This document shows positions 17,484-25,662 of a stretch of DNA of 64,000 nt, piece after piece. The position numbers were made by a program, and so were the translations under genes. The notes beneath the pieces were generated by a model. That model was not told the origin of the DNA. It worked only from the letters and a program-made list of their open reading frames with translations, and made no database searches. The stretch is from SLRI01 sp964393275 (GTDB taxonomy: Bacteria > Pseudomonadota > Alphaproteobacteria > Geminicoccales > Geminicoccaceae): positions 55,948-119,947 of the forward strand of contig CAYMTA010000007.1 of NCBI GenBank assembly GCA_964393275.1, written 5' to 3'. Each line of letters begins with the position of its first letter. Within the stretch, counting starts at the first letter, position 1.

Positions 17484-18914
17484 TCAGTATGCCTTGTCGT
17501 TGACCAGTCCGACGAGCGGGGTGCGCAGCAGGATTTTCAGATCCAGGCTCAACGACCAGTTGTCGATGTATTGCAGGTCGAGCGCGATCCGCCGACGCAT
17601 GTCGTCGAGGGTGATCGTTTCGCCGCGGCAGCCATTGACTTGGGCCCAGCCGGTGATCCCCGGCTTGACCCGGTGGCGGCCGAGATAGCCGTCGATCAGG
17701 GCGGCATAGTGGTCGTTGTGGGCGACCGCATGCGGGCGTGGGCCGACCAGCGACATGTCGCCCTTCAGGACGTTGAAGAGCTGCGGCAGCTCGTCGAGGC
17801 TGGAGCGACGCAGGAAGCGCCCGACCCGGGTGACCCGGTGATCGTCGCGGGTCGCCTGCTTGACCGAGACGGCACCGGGTGCGTCGCACAGCTCCTGTCG
17901 CATGGTCCGGAACTTCAAGACTTCGATCGGCTTGCGGTCGAAGCCGACGCGCATCTGGCGAAAGAGCACGGGCCCCGGGCTGTCGAGCTTGACCGCGAGC
18001 GCCACCAGCAGCATCAGCGGCGCCAGGAGGATCAGCAGCCCGATGGCGGCAAGCCGGTCGAAGGCCCCCTTCAGCGTCGAGACCGGGCCGTCGAGCGGGC
18101 GCTCGAGCAGCACGGTTGCCGGCAGCGAGCCGACGGCGCGCATGCCGATGACCGGCAGCTCGCCGGTGATGACGCCGGCGACCAGGTTGACCTCGAGCGG
18201 GTACTGGCGGAGCGCCATCACGATCCGGCTGAGCGCCGTGGTGTGCCGCGGGTTGCAGACCAGCAGGAGCTGCTCGATCCGCGCCTGCCGCGGCACCTCG
18301 CGGATGACCGCGTCGACCTGCCCGGGATCGGTGAAGTCGACCTCCATCTCGGCGACCGGGGTCAGCGACGGGTCCATCTCGATGCCGTCGAGGATCCGGT
18401 CCAGCGGCACGCCGCGCTCGCGGACGATGGCCACCCGGCGAAGCAGCGCCCCGCTCGCCCTGGCATGGACGATGAGCTGCTTGCCGAGGCAGCGCACGGC
18501 GACGAGCCCGACCACCACGAGGACGTACCAGCTGCCGATCCACAGGCGCGACAGGGGATCGATCAGCTTGAGCAGGAAGAGAATGGCGAGCGTGCAGCCG
18601 ATCGCCGCCGACCAGCCGAGCACCGCCTGGGTGAGCTGGGTCGACAGCCGATCGATGCTCCGCTCGTTGTAGCAGCCGGCAATGGCGAGGCACTGGGCGG
18701 CGAGCAGCACGCCCAGGGTGAGCGCCAGGATCTCCACCCCGTCGTCCGGCAGGCCGCCGTCGAAGCGCAGCAGATGGCTGGCCACGCCGGCCGCGATGAC
18801 GATCCCGACATCCGCCAGACGGAGCGCTATCGCCAAGGATCGCTGCCATGGATCCATGGCCCGCATGGCCATGGCACCGCGCAACATACCAGTCCGGGCC
18901 ATCACCGTGCTCAT
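17484..18914 (-). CDS. Undecaprenyl-phosphate sugar-1-phosphate transferase, WcaJ/PssY type
   Basis: Initiates polysaccharide assembly by transferring a sugar-1-phosphate to undecaprenyl phosphate. ATG 18914 follows GGGAG at eight bases, giving 476 residues. The N-terminal part has four hydrophobic segments and a Rossmann-like middle domain. The C-terminal catalytic domain begins with the reentrant helix LLILLAPLMLLVALAVKLDS, then FRQMRVGFDRKPIEVLKFRTM. It ends with SLDELPQLFNVLKGDMSLVG and VKPGITGWAQVNGCRGET, all hallmarks of the polyprenyl-phosphate hexose-1-phosphate transferase family. The full-length form with N-terminal membrane segments usually transfers glucose-1-phosphate, though galactose-1-phosphate is also known. 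Its presence supports a Wzx/Wzy-dependent polymer. Confidence 0.92.
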   Translation of the reverse strand: MSTVMARTGMLRGAMAMRAMDPWQRSLAIALRLADVGIVIAAGVASHLLRFDGGLPDDGVEILALTLGVLLAAQCLAIAGCYNERSIDRLSTQLTQAVLGWSAAIGCTLAILFLLKLIDPLSRLWIGSWYVLVVVGLVAVRCLGKQLIVHARASGALLRRVAIVRERGVPLDRILDGIEMDPSLTPVAEMEVDFTDPGQVDAVIREVPRQARIEQLLLVCNPRHTTALSRIVMALRQYPLEVNLVAGVITGELPVIGMRAVGSLPATVLLERPLDGPVSTLKGAFDRLAAIGLLILLAPLMLLVALAVKLDSPGPVLFRQMRVGFDRKPIEVLKFRTMRQELCDAPGAVSVKQATRDDHRVTRVGRFLRRSSLDELPQLFNVLKGDMSLVGPRPHAVAHNDHYAALIDGYLGRHRVKPGITGWAQVNGCRGETITLDDMRRRIALDLQYIDNWSLSLDLKILLRTPLVGLVNDKAY

Positions 18915-19567
18915 GGCGACCACTCCCTTTTACCACCCGCGTGATTGCGGCAGTTCCCGCCCGGTTGACCCCGGATCGAGCTGCCTGTTCTCGACGTTTC
19001 CGAATTGCATCATAGTCATAGATGGACGGATTTGTCATCCGCTCAAGCGGCACGCGGGCCTCGAGAGGGCCCCCGCGACGGCTTTGCGGCGCGCTGTGGC
19101 CAGATCGCCAGATTGACATTTCGCCAACGGCGGCGATGGCGGTGGAAGCGGCCATGCGGGCTGCGGGGACCGTGTGCTTCGGCCTGTTGCGTCGGCAGCC
19201 TCATGGCGATCGGGTCACAAAGACTGGTGTAGATGGCTATGATCATTGGCCGTGGCCGCTGGTCGAGGCCCGAGCAAGGCCAAAGGCCACCTAATATTCG
19301 GCATCCTGGCGCCGACCGTCGACCAGCTCACCCGACCGGCCGCCAGACCCGCGAAGCTCGACGCCCCACGCGGCAACCGGTCGGAATCTCCGAGCTGCCT
19401 CAACCGGAATGATTTTCCCCCGATGTCGAGCCGGGGTTCCGCTTTCCATCCGAGCGTTCGTCTCGGACCCGCCTGTCCGCGTGCCGATCGACGCTCGCGA
19501 GACGGTTGTCGCCGGACCGATCCGACGGAATTTCCCGATAAATTTCCGCCGGACCACCGAAATGGCC

Positions 19568-19595
19568 AAATCCTCGCCCTTAATGGCGAGGATTT
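19568..19595. terminator. Perfect 11-bp inverted repeat with T tail
   Basis: AAATCCTCGCC (19568-19578) and its exact complement (19585-19595) enclose the loop CTTAAT, and a further T follows. This resembles an intrinsic terminator on the plus strand, but no plus-strand gene ends nearby, so it may equally be a protein-binding palindrome. Confidence 0.45.
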
Positions 19596-19660
19596 TACCG
19601 CGCATGAGGGCACTTTTCGCGCGAGGCGGCCGCCTTTCTCCGGATAAGGCCACCGACGCC

Positions 19661-19846
19661 TGTTGTCCGCCCGCCCACAGGCCCTTGGGATGTTGCGCCG
19701 GATGCAACAGCCACCGGCGCCGAACCCGGGAATGTTGCACGGGATGCAACAGCGTCAGGACAAATGATGCATAAGATGCAACAGGCCGCTTGGGTTGTTG
19801 CATCTCATGCATCATTATTATGGCAAATGATGCATCAGGCGCATCA
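19661..19846. repeat. Array of phased 19-bp palindromes TGWTGC-N7-GCAWCA
   Basis: Five copies of a palindrome with 6-base arms and a fixed 7-base spacer start at 19691, 19733, 19765, 19796 and 19828. A degenerate sixth starts at 19661 (TGTTGT-N7-CCCACA). The first two true copies have TGTTGC/GCAACA arms. The third and fourth mix TGATGC and TGTTGC arms in opposite order, so they form an inverted pair. The fifth has TGATGC/GCATCA. Start-to-start distances are 30, 42, 32, 31 and 32 bases, close to three or four helical turns, so all sites face one side of the DNA. This is the look of an operator or iteron platform. The binding protein is unknown. Confidence 0.8.
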
Positions 19847-19878
19847 AATTCAGACGAACTAACCTGCCGGAACGCGAA

Positions 19879-19967
19879 CGAACCCACGAAATCGACGAGC
19901 GAACCCGGGATTCCGACGATCGAACCCAAGAAATCACGATCGAACCCAGCGATTTGCGAACGAACCC
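19879..19967 (+). repeat. Direct repeats with CGAACCC core at 20-21-bp period
   Basis: The core CGAACCC starts at 19879, 19900, 19921, 19941 and 19961, giving periods of 21, 21, 20 and 20 bases, about two helical turns. Flanking bases are partly conserved (for example GAAATC after the first and third cores, and CGA or GAT before several). Outlying copies are at 19721 and 20047 in the same orientation and at 20012-20018 inverted. The units are too short for CRISPR. They directly follow the palindrome array and precede the MaoC-like gene. Confidence 0.75.
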
Positions 19968-20063
19968 GAGGCCCGCCCGGCGAGCACCGGCACGGCTTTC
20001 GCCGCTTCCCCGGGTTCGCTCGCCGGCCGGACCGAGGATTGCCGAACGAACCCGCACGAAGGC

Positions 20064-20092
20064 TGGACGAGCTGCCGGAACTAGGCTATAAA
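20064..20092 (+). promoter_or_regulatory. Candidate promoter of the MaoC-like gene
   Basis: TGGACG at 20064-20069 and TATAAA at 20087-20092 are separated by 17 bases, and lie 77 bases before ATG 20169. The -10 match is fair and the -35 weak. It lies just downstream of the repeat arrays, which would fit control by a protein bound there. Confidence 0.35.
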
Positions 20093-20168
20093 TCCTACAA
20101 CGCCTACCCGTGCCCAGCATCGGTCCGGCCGTGGCGCTTCGCCCGGGCAAGCATGAGGAGACCAGGCC

Positions 20169-20612
20169 ATGACCGCCATTCCGGCCGAGATCGGCGCCGA
20201 GGTGCGTTTCGCCAAGACGCTGGGCGAGACGGATTTCTATCTTTTCGCCGGCATCAGCGGCGATTTCGACAAGGTGCACGTCAACGAGGAGCACATGAGG
20301 ACGACGGTCTTCGGCCGGAGGATCGCGCACGGCATCCTGGTCCTGGCCCTGTCCTCGACCACGGCTTCGATGATGAGCGCGCGCTGCACGACGGCGGATT
20401 CGCCCTTCACGCCGGTCTCGGCGGGCTACGACAAGGTGCGGTTCCTGAAGCCCGTCTTCATCGGCGACACGATCACCGTGGTCTATCGCGTGGCGGAGGT
20501 CGACCAGGAGCGCCTGCGCTCGAGGAGCCGGGTCCTGATGACGAATCAGAAGGGCGAGACGGTGCTGGTGGCCGAGCACATTCTCGCCTGGGTGCCGCGC
20601 CCGACCGAGTGA
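20169..20612 (+). CDS. MaoC-like (R)-specific enoyl-CoA hydratase/dehydratase
   Basis: Single hot-dog domain protein of 147 residues expected to hydrate or dehydrate an acyl-CoA thioester reversibly. The hydratase-2 catalytic pair is in GISGDFDKVHVNEE, where Asp and His are separated by four residues as in (R)-hydratases. RIAHGILVLAL and KPVFIGDTITVVYRV complete the pattern. The start is firm: GAGGAGACCAGGCC precedes ATG. It is the only plus-strand gene before the leftward TRAP operon. A clear paralogue sits at 35864-36307 (shared GRRIAHG, PVFIGDTIT and HIL-WVP), next to a CaiB gene. A role in the CoA-linked catabolic pathway of this region is inferred. Confidence 0.85.
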   Translation: MTAIPAEIGAEVRFAKTLGETDFYLFAGISGDFDKVHVNEEHMRTTVFGRRIAHGILVLALSSTTASMMSARCTTADSPFTPVSAGYDKVRFLKPVFIGDTITVVYRVAEVDQERLRSRSRVLMTNQKGETVLVAEHILAWVPRPTE

Positions 20613-20615
20613 AGC

Positions 20616-21911
20616 CTAGCTGCCGACGAACTGCGGCATGACGAGGCGCGGCAGGAAGAGGGCGATCTCGGGAACGAAGATGATGGCGACGATGATGCCG
20701 ATGATGATGGCGTAGAAGGCCAGGATGTGCGGCAGCACCTTGACCACCGGCACCCGGCCGATGGCCGAGGCGAGCAGGAGGCAGAGGCCATAGGGCGGGG
20801 TGATGAGGCCGAGGGCGAGGGTCATGACGACGATGATCCCGCCATGGATCGCGTTGGCGCCGCTGGTCTCGAGCAGCTTGGTGACGATCGGCATGAAGAT
20901 GATGATCGCCGGAATCGCGTCCATGAAGGTGCCGACGATGATGAAGACCACCATGATCGAGAGCAGGGTCAAAGGAATGCTGCCGGTCATCTCGCCGGCG
21001 ACGCCGATGATCATCTGCGGCGCCTGGAAGAAGGCGAGCAGCCAGCCGAAGACGCTGGCGGCGGCCACGGCGAGAAGCGGTTGCGAGTAGAGGACCGCGG
21101 CTTCGGCGAGGATCCTCGGCAGCTCGGTGAGCCTGGCCGAGCGGTAGAGGACGAACATCAAGAACAGCACGTAGACGGTGGCGACCATGCCGGATTCGGT
21201 GGCGGTGAACTTGCCGGTGAGCACGCCGCCGATGATGATGACCGGCACCAGGAGCGGCAGGAAGCCCTCCTTCCAGGCGACGGCGAACTCGCGGACGGTC
21301 GGCCTGGCCTCGGCCGGCAGGCCACGGCGGATGGCGTAGACGTAGCTGTAGGCCATCATGCCGAAGCCGATCAGCATGCCCGGGATGGCGCCGGCGAGGA
21401 ACAGCCCGCCGATCGAGACGCCGCCCTGCGCCCCGTAGACCACCATCATGATGCTGGGCGGGATGATCGAGCCCATGGTCGAGGACGCGGCGGTGATGGC
21501 CACGGTGAAGCGGGGGTCGAAGCCGCGCTTGTACATGGCCGGGATGATGACCGAGCCGACGCCGGCGGTGTCGGCGGTGGACGAGCCGGACATGCCGGCG
21601 AAGATCATCGAGACCATGACGTTGATGTGCGCGAGACCGCCCCTGATCCAGCCGACCATGACCTCGGCCAGGCGCATCAGCCGGTCGGTGATCAGGCCGC
21701 TGTTGAGGAGCTGGCCGGCGAGCAGGAAGAAGGGGACGGCGAGGAGCGTGAAGGAGTTCAGGCCCTGGAACATCTGCTGCACGACGAGGTCGGCGCGCAG
21801 GCCCTCCTGGACGATGACGACGAGCGACGAGAGGGCGAGCGCGTAGGCGACCGGCACGCGCAGCACGATCAGCACGAAGAAGCCGACGAAGAGGACGGCG
21901 ATCGGGTTCAT
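20616..21911 (-). CDS. dctM: TRAP transporter large permease, DctM family
   Basis: Twelve-segment membrane subunit that forms the sodium-driven translocation path of a tripartite ATP-independent periplasmic transporter. ATG 21911 begins MNPIAVLFVGFFVLIVLRVP, a normal DctM N-terminus, and overlaps the DctQ stop in an ATGA arrangement. Family blocks include FILLAGQLLNSG-like VPFFLLAGQLLNSGLITDR, VSMIFAGMSGSSTADTAGVG and GSIIPPSIMMVVYG. Its 431 residues match the family. It is the last gene of the leftward unit DctP-DctP-DctQ-DctM. The substrate is most likely an organic acid that feeds the surrounding CoA-dependent enzymes, but it cannot be named. Confidence 0.95.
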   Translation of the reverse strand: MNPIAVLFVGFFVLIVLRVPVAYALALSSLVVIVQEGLRADLVVQQMFQGLNSFTLLAVPFFLLAGQLLNSGLITDRLMRLAEVMVGWIRGGLAHINVMVSMIFAGMSGSSTADTAGVGSVIIPAMYKRGFDPRFTVAITAASSTMGSIIPPSIMMVVYGAQGGVSIGGLFLAGAIPGMLIGFGMMAYSYVYAIRRGLPAEARPTVREFAVAWKEGFLPLLVPVIIIGGVLTGKFTATESGMVATVYVLFLMFVLYRSARLTELPRILAEAAVLYSQPLLAVAAASVFGWLLAFFQAPQMIIGVAGEMTGSIPLTLLSIMVVFIIVGTFMDAIPAIIIFMPIVTKLLETSGANAIHGGIIVVMTLALGLITPPYGLCLLLASAIGRVPVVKVLPHILAFYAIIIGIIVAIIFVPEIALFLPRLVMPQFVGS

Positions 21912-22456
21912 TCGCTGCCGATCTCCAGCTGCGGCGGGTGGCGGGGCGGGTAGCGGCGCAGGGCGGCGATGAGCTGCTCCGTGGTGAACAGCAGGAAGGC
22001 GAGGCCGGCCACCGGGAAGGAGGCGAAGACCCAGGTCATGGGATACCCCATCATCGGGGTGAAGCGGCGGGTGCCGGTGAGCATCATGCGCCAGCCGAAA
22101 TAGACGAGGACGAGCGAGAAGATCACGCTGGCCAGCGCCACGAAGGCGCGCAGGAGGTGGTCGCCGGGGCGTCCGCGGTCGGGGACCAGGACGACGACGA
22201 AATGGCTCTGCCGGCCGGCCGAGACGGCGGCCCCCAGCATCACCGACCAGACGAAGGCCATGACCGACCATTCGGATGGCCACATCATCGGCTGGGCCAG
22301 CACCTGGCGGTAGACGACGTCGATCGCGACGACCGCGGTGAAGAGGACGAGGAAGGCCGCGGCGCCCAGGGCGAGCGCCTGCTCGAGGCGCTCGTTCAGC
22401 CGGCAGAGACGGGTGTAGGCGGGCCAGGGGACCGGCTCGGGGGCGCCGCCTTTCAC
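21908..22456 (-). CDS. dctQ: TRAP transporter small permease, DctQ family
   Basis: Four-segment membrane protein of 182 residues that pairs with DctM. Typical features are the first membrane segment with FTAVVAIDVVYRQVLAQPMM, the WPSEWSVMAFVWSVMLGAAV block with the conserved E-W, and a last segment ending in EQLIAALRRYP. Stop and the DctM start overlap as ATGA, which indicates coupled translation. DctQ proteins are poorly conserved in sequence; position between DctP and DctM and membrane layout make the call secure. Confidence 0.92.
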   Translation of the reverse strand: MKGGAPEPVPWPAYTRLCRLNERLEQALALGAAAFLVLFTAVVAIDVVYRQVLAQPMMWPSEWSVMAFVWSVMLGAAVSAGRQSHFVVVLVPDRGRPGDHLLRAFVALASVIFSLVLVYFGWRMMLTGTRRFTPMMGYPMTWVFASFPVAGLAFLLFTTEQLIAALRRYPPRHPPQLEIGSE

Positions 22457-22509
22457 GGCACCGGCCGGGACACGGATCGGCGCCCCGGCCGGCTCTCGCT
22501 ACCGCTCAT

Positions 22510-23514
22510 TCAGCGCAGCTCGCGGATGCGTGCGAGGATGGCCTCGGCGCCGAGGTCCGCTGCCACCTCGTCCTGCAGCGGGGCGAGCTTCTCGACGAAG
22601 GGCGCCGTGTCGAGGCGGTTGACCTTCACGCCGTACTTGCTCGCCATCTCCTCGAGGATGGCGTTGTCGCCCTTGATGGCATCGTCGACGCTGAAGGCGG
22701 CGGTGTCGCGGCCGGCCTCCTTGATGACCGCGCGCTCGTCGTCGCTCAGGCCCTCCCAGCTCGTGTCGCCCATGAAGATCATCGAGACGGGCCACTGGTG
22801 CTCGGTCACCGAGTAGTAGGGGGCGACCTCGTAGTGCTTGTTCAGGACGTAGGATCCGGGCGAGTTCTCGGCCGCCTCGACGAGGCCCGTCTGCATGCCG
22901 GTGTAGACGTCGCCGAACGGGATGGCGACCGGCAGGGTGCCGAGCTGGCCCCACACCTTGGATTCGACCGGCGAGGCCATGACCCGCATCTTCTTGCCCT
23001 GGATGTCGGCGAGGGTCTCGACCGGGCCGAAGATGTCGTAGAGGCTGCGGGCCCCCGGCGTCATGGTGGCGACGCGGACGAAGCCCGGATCCTGCGCCTC
23101 GATCATCGCATCCAGGTCGGCGTTGAACTCGTCGTCCAGCAGCGCGCGCCTGAAGTGATCGCCGCCGCTGAAGAGGTAGCTGACGCTGAGCATGCCGAAG
23201 GCCGGCACGAAGCTCGAGGCGTTGGCCGTGGTCGAGACCGACATGTCGAGATTGCCGGAGATGACCTCCTGCAGCATCGAGGTCTCGGTGCCGAGCGTGG
23301 CGCCCGGAAAAATCTGCACCTCGAGCTCGCCGCCGCTCAGCTCCTTCACCCGGTTGGCGAAGAACTCGGCGGTGTGCTGGTAGGTGTGGGCGGTCACCTG
23401 GTCGTGGCCCAGCCGCAGCACCTTCTGCGCCAGGGCGTCGCTGGAGCAGGCCATGACCAGCGCCATGGCGGTCGCCGTGACGCCGAGCATACCCTTCATC
23501 GTGGCATTCCGCAT
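22510..23514 (-). CDS. dctP: TRAP transporter periplasmic solute-binding protein (DctP), first copy
   Basis: Secreted binding protein of 334 residues. The signal peptide runs to about residue 29 (MALVMACSSDALAQ), after which the mature domain begins KVLRLGHDQ. The DctP-family arginine that holds the substrate carboxylate is in GKKMRVMASPVESKVW, and the second family block is AIPFGDVYTGMQTGLVEAAE. The gene sits directly upstream of DctQ. A second, clearly homologous binding protein lies immediately upstream at 23567-24556. They share LGHDQ, NLDMS, ATANAS/TTANAS, DHFRR, LGTLPVAIPFGDVYTGMQTG and NKHYEVAPYYS, so they arose by tandem duplication. Ligand unknown. Confidence 0.93.
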   Translation of the reverse strand: MRNATMKGMLGVTATAMALVMACSSDALAQKVLRLGHDQVTAHTYQHTAEFFANRVKELSGGELEVQIFPGATLGTETSMLQEVISGNLDMSVSTTANASSFVPAFGMLSVSYLFSGGDHFRRALLDDEFNADLDAMIEAQDPGFVRVATMTPGARSLYDIFGPVETLADIQGKKMRVMASPVESKVWGQLGTLPVAIPFGDVYTGMQTGLVEAAENSPGSYVLNKHYEVAPYYSVTEHQWPVSMIFMGDTSWEGLSDDERAVIKEAGRDTAAFSVDDAIKGDNAILEEMASKYGVKVNRLDTAPFVEKLAPLQDEVAADLGAEAILARIRELR

Positions 23515-23566
23515 CGTGTCCTCCTTGCGGCGGGCCGCGGCTGCGCGGCCGCCCTGAGCGTTCCGG

Positions 23567-24556
23567 TCACTTCAGCTCGCGGACCCGGGCGAGCAGGCTC
23601 TCGACGCCGAGATCGGCCGCCACCTGATCCTGGGTAGCGCTCAGGCGCTCGACGAAGGGGCCCGTGTCGACCTCGTTAACCTTCACGCCGTACTCGTCCT
23701 TCATCTTCTCGACGAAGGCGGCGTCGCTCGCCACCACGTAGTCGATGATGTGGTCGGTGAGCTCGGTGCCGATCTCGACCATGGTCGCCTGGACCTCGTC
23801 GGGGAGGCCGTTGAAGACCTCCTCGTTGATGTAGAGGTTGGCGATCAGCCACTGGTGGCCGGTCAGCGAGTAGTAGGGGGCCACCTCGTAATGCTTGTTC
23901 GAGGCGTAGACGGCGGCGGCGTTCTCGGCCGCCTGGACGAGGCCGGTCTGCATGCCGGTGTAGACATCGCCGAAGGGAATGGCCACCGGCAGGGTGCCGA
24001 GCTCGGTCCAGACCTTGGATTCGATCGGCGAGGCCATGACCCGCATCTTCATGCCGGCCAGATCGTCGAGCGAGGTGATCGGCTTGTCGCGGTCGTAGAC
24101 GTTGCGCACCCCGGCGGTGAAGGTGGCGAGACGCTTGATGCCGAGCCCCTTCGAGGCGATCAGCTCGTCGAGCATGGCGTTGAACTCGGCATCGTCCATG
24201 ACCCGGCGGAAGTGGTCGACGCCGTCGAAGATGTAGCTGACGCTGAACAGGCCGAGCTCGGGAATGAAGGTCGAGGCATTGGCGGTGGCGGCGATCGACA
24301 TGTCGAGATTGCCGGCGATGACGCTGTCGAGCATCGCCATCTCGTTGCCGAGCTGGGCGCCCGGGAAGATCGTCACCCCCCAGTCGTCGCCCAGCTCCTC
24401 CTTCAGGCGCTTGTTGAGGTAGACACCGACCTCCTGGTAGCCGTGCGCCTCCGGCTGGTCGTGGCCGAGCCGGAAGATCTCGGCCGAGGCGGCCGTGGCG
24501 AAAGCCAGCGTGGCGCCGGCCAAGGCCACACCCATGATCCTCGCATGACAGCTCAT
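23567..24556 (-). CDS. dctP: TRAP transporter periplasmic solute-binding protein (DctP), second copy
   Basis: Secreted binding protein of 329 residues. ATG 24556 has GGAGGG nine to ten bases upstream and gives a signal peptide ending AFATAASA. The mature protein starts EIFRLGHDQ. The carboxylate-binding Arg block is AGMKMRVMASPIESKVW. It is first in the leftward operon, and its paralogue follows 52 bases later. Changes cluster in the middle and C-terminal third (for example INEEVFNGLPDEVQ versus MGDTSWEGLSDDE), where ligand contacts are expected. The two may therefore bind different but related ligands for one DctQM pair. An imperfect match to the local 12-bp operator-like element lies at 24604-24615 upstream. 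Confidence 0.92.
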   Translation of the reverse strand: MSCHARIMGVALAGATLAFATAASAEIFRLGHDQPEAHGYQEVGVYLNKRLKEELGDDWGVTIFPGAQLGNEMAMLDSVIAGNLDMSIAATANASTFIPELGLFSVSYIFDGVDHFRRVMDDAEFNAMLDELIASKGLGIKRLATFTAGVRNVYDRDKPITSLDDLAGMKMRVMASPIESKVWTELGTLPVAIPFGDVYTGMQTGLVQAAENAAAVYASNKHYEVAPYYSLTGHQWLIANLYINEEVFNGLPDEVQATMVEIGTELTDHIIDYVVASDAAFVEKMKDEYGVKVNEVDTGPFVERLSATQDQVAADLGVESLLARVRELK

Positions 24557-24676
24557 TGTCGCTTGCCCTCCCCGGCGATGGCGATGCGTCGTATGCACAA
24601 CGACTTACTTACTTGAAGGTCAGCTTGCCACAGGCGCGCGGGGAAATAAAGTGGTTTCGTCCCGGACGGTCCGACC

Positions 24677-25427
24677 TCAGACCAGCCCGCCATTGACGTG
24701 GATGATCTGGCCCGTGACGTAGCCGGCATCGGCCGAGCAGAGGAAGGCCACCATGGCGGCCACCTCGTCGGGGCGGCCGATGCGGCCCATGGGGATGTGC
24801 TCGAGGAAGGCCCGCACCTCGTTCGCGGTGTGGTGCTCGGGCGTGCCGCCATCCTTGGCGATCAGGCCGGGGACGACGACGTTGGCGGTGACACCGAAGG
24901 GGGCGAGCTGGACGGCGAGGCCAGCGGATCAGCACCTCGGCGGCCGCCTTGGCCGCGGCGGAGGCAGGGTAGATCGGGTAGTTGGGGCGGAAGACGTGGA
25001 CGTTGCCGGTGGAGATCGCGACGATCCGGCCGGCGGGCGAGCGCTGCAGATGCGGCATGGCCCGGATCGCCATCTCGAAGAGGCCGGCCTGGATGACGGC
25101 GTGGCAGCGGTCGAGGTCGGCGCGGGTCAGCTCGCCGAACTGCTCGAGCACCGGGAACCCGGCATTGGCGACCAGCACGTCGAGGCCGCCGAAGCGCTCG
25201 ACCGTGGCATCGATCAGGGCGCTCGGGGTCGCCGGATCCTCGAGGTCGCCGAGCCGGATCGCGACCTCGGCCCCCCGTTCGCGCAGGCTCGCCGCGACCT
25301 GCTCGCAGCCGCTACGGTTCGTGCGCGCATGGAGCATGATGCGCGCACCCTCGCCGGCCAGCCGGCGGGCGATGGCCGCCCCGATGCCGCTGCCCGAGCC
25401 GGTGACGAGAATCGTTCTGTCGGTCAT
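24677..25427 (-). pseudogene. SDR family oxidoreductase interrupted by a frameshift
   Basis: The gene starts at 25427 with ILVTGSGSGIGAAIARRLAG (NAD(P)-binding TGxxxGIG) and reads normally through NAGF and ISTGNVHVFRPNYPIYPAS to AAAEVLIR. It then leaves frame near 24918-24925. In the shifted frame the rest of a normal SDR follows without a break: LAVQLAPFGVTANVVVPGLI, then GRIGRPDEVAAMVAFL, YVTGQIIHVNGGLV and a TGA at 24677-24679. A single extra base accounts for it. The unshifted frame runs on as arginine-rich nonsense to 24609. Either the gene is a recent pseudogene or the assembly has an error here. Intact, it would be a dehydrogenase/reductase of about 250 residues. Confidence 0.88.
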
Positions 25428-25467
25428 TTTCCGGGTCCCCTGGCTGCCCGTGGTGGCGGCGGGCGGG

Positions 25468-25662
25468 CTAGAATGCCTTCTGCAAGCCAGCCTGCTTCAG
25501 AATTTCGTTGGCTGTGTGCCGCGACATGATCTTGGTCGGCACCGTGAAATATTTGTTCAAGGCAGGGTTGCACCAGATTTCGTGCGAGCCCTTGCCCTGC
25601 CTGTGCAAATGACAACCATTCTTCTGCAAAAGGTCGCGAACCTCACTGCCATAGTGGGCCAC
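25468..25662 (-). CDS. hicA: HicA-type toxin, mRNA interferase
   Basis: A 64-residue double-stranded-RNA-binding-fold protein predicted to cleave mRNA when free of its antitoxin. It has the family pattern EVRDLLQKNGCHLHRQGKG followed by SHEIWCNP, containing the catalytic His of the GSH motif, and ends TANEILKQAGL. It starts at GTG 25662, overlapping the antitoxin stop by one base, so translation is coupled. The order is antitoxin first, toxin second, the reverse of the commonest hicAB order. It lies 40 bases upstream of the frameshifted SDR on the same strand. Confidence 0.85.
   Translation of the reverse strand: MAHYGSEVRDLLQKNGCHLHRQGKGSHEIWCNPALNKYFTVPTKIMSRHTANEILKQAGLQKAF

Larger units (their letters stand above)
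18915..20168. other. Long gene-free region holding repeat arrays
   Basis: About 1.25 kb between the divergent WcaJ-like and MaoC-like genes, with no open frame that looks like a protein. Its left half should hold the promoter of the polysaccharide initiator. Its right half contains a hairpin (19568-19595), five or six phased 19-bp palindromes (19661-19846), a 20-21-bp-period repeat array (19879-19967) and a candidate promoter (20064-20092). It is the boundary between the polysaccharide locus and the catabolic locus. Confidence 0.6.

Noticed and set aside
17439..18944. A 501-codon plus-strand frame opposite the WcaJ-like gene
   Set aside because: The minus-strand frame has every family motif; this one is compositional antisense.
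19879..19967. CRISPR-like array
   Set aside because: The repeat unit is only about seven conserved bases with a 20-21-base period, so there is no room for spacers, and no cas gene is near.
19831..20091. Heptad peptide repeat encoded by the 21-base array (ERTHEID, ERTRDSD, DRTQEIT)
   Set aside because: The frame has no start codon after the preceding stop, and the period slips to 20 bases for the last repeats, so the repeat is at DNA level.
24604..24615. Fourth copy of the TetR-type element upstream of the TRAP operon (CTTACTTACTTG)
   Set aside because: It matches the consensus in only 9 of 12 positions and its right half is poor; kept as a weak candidate, not listed as a feature.
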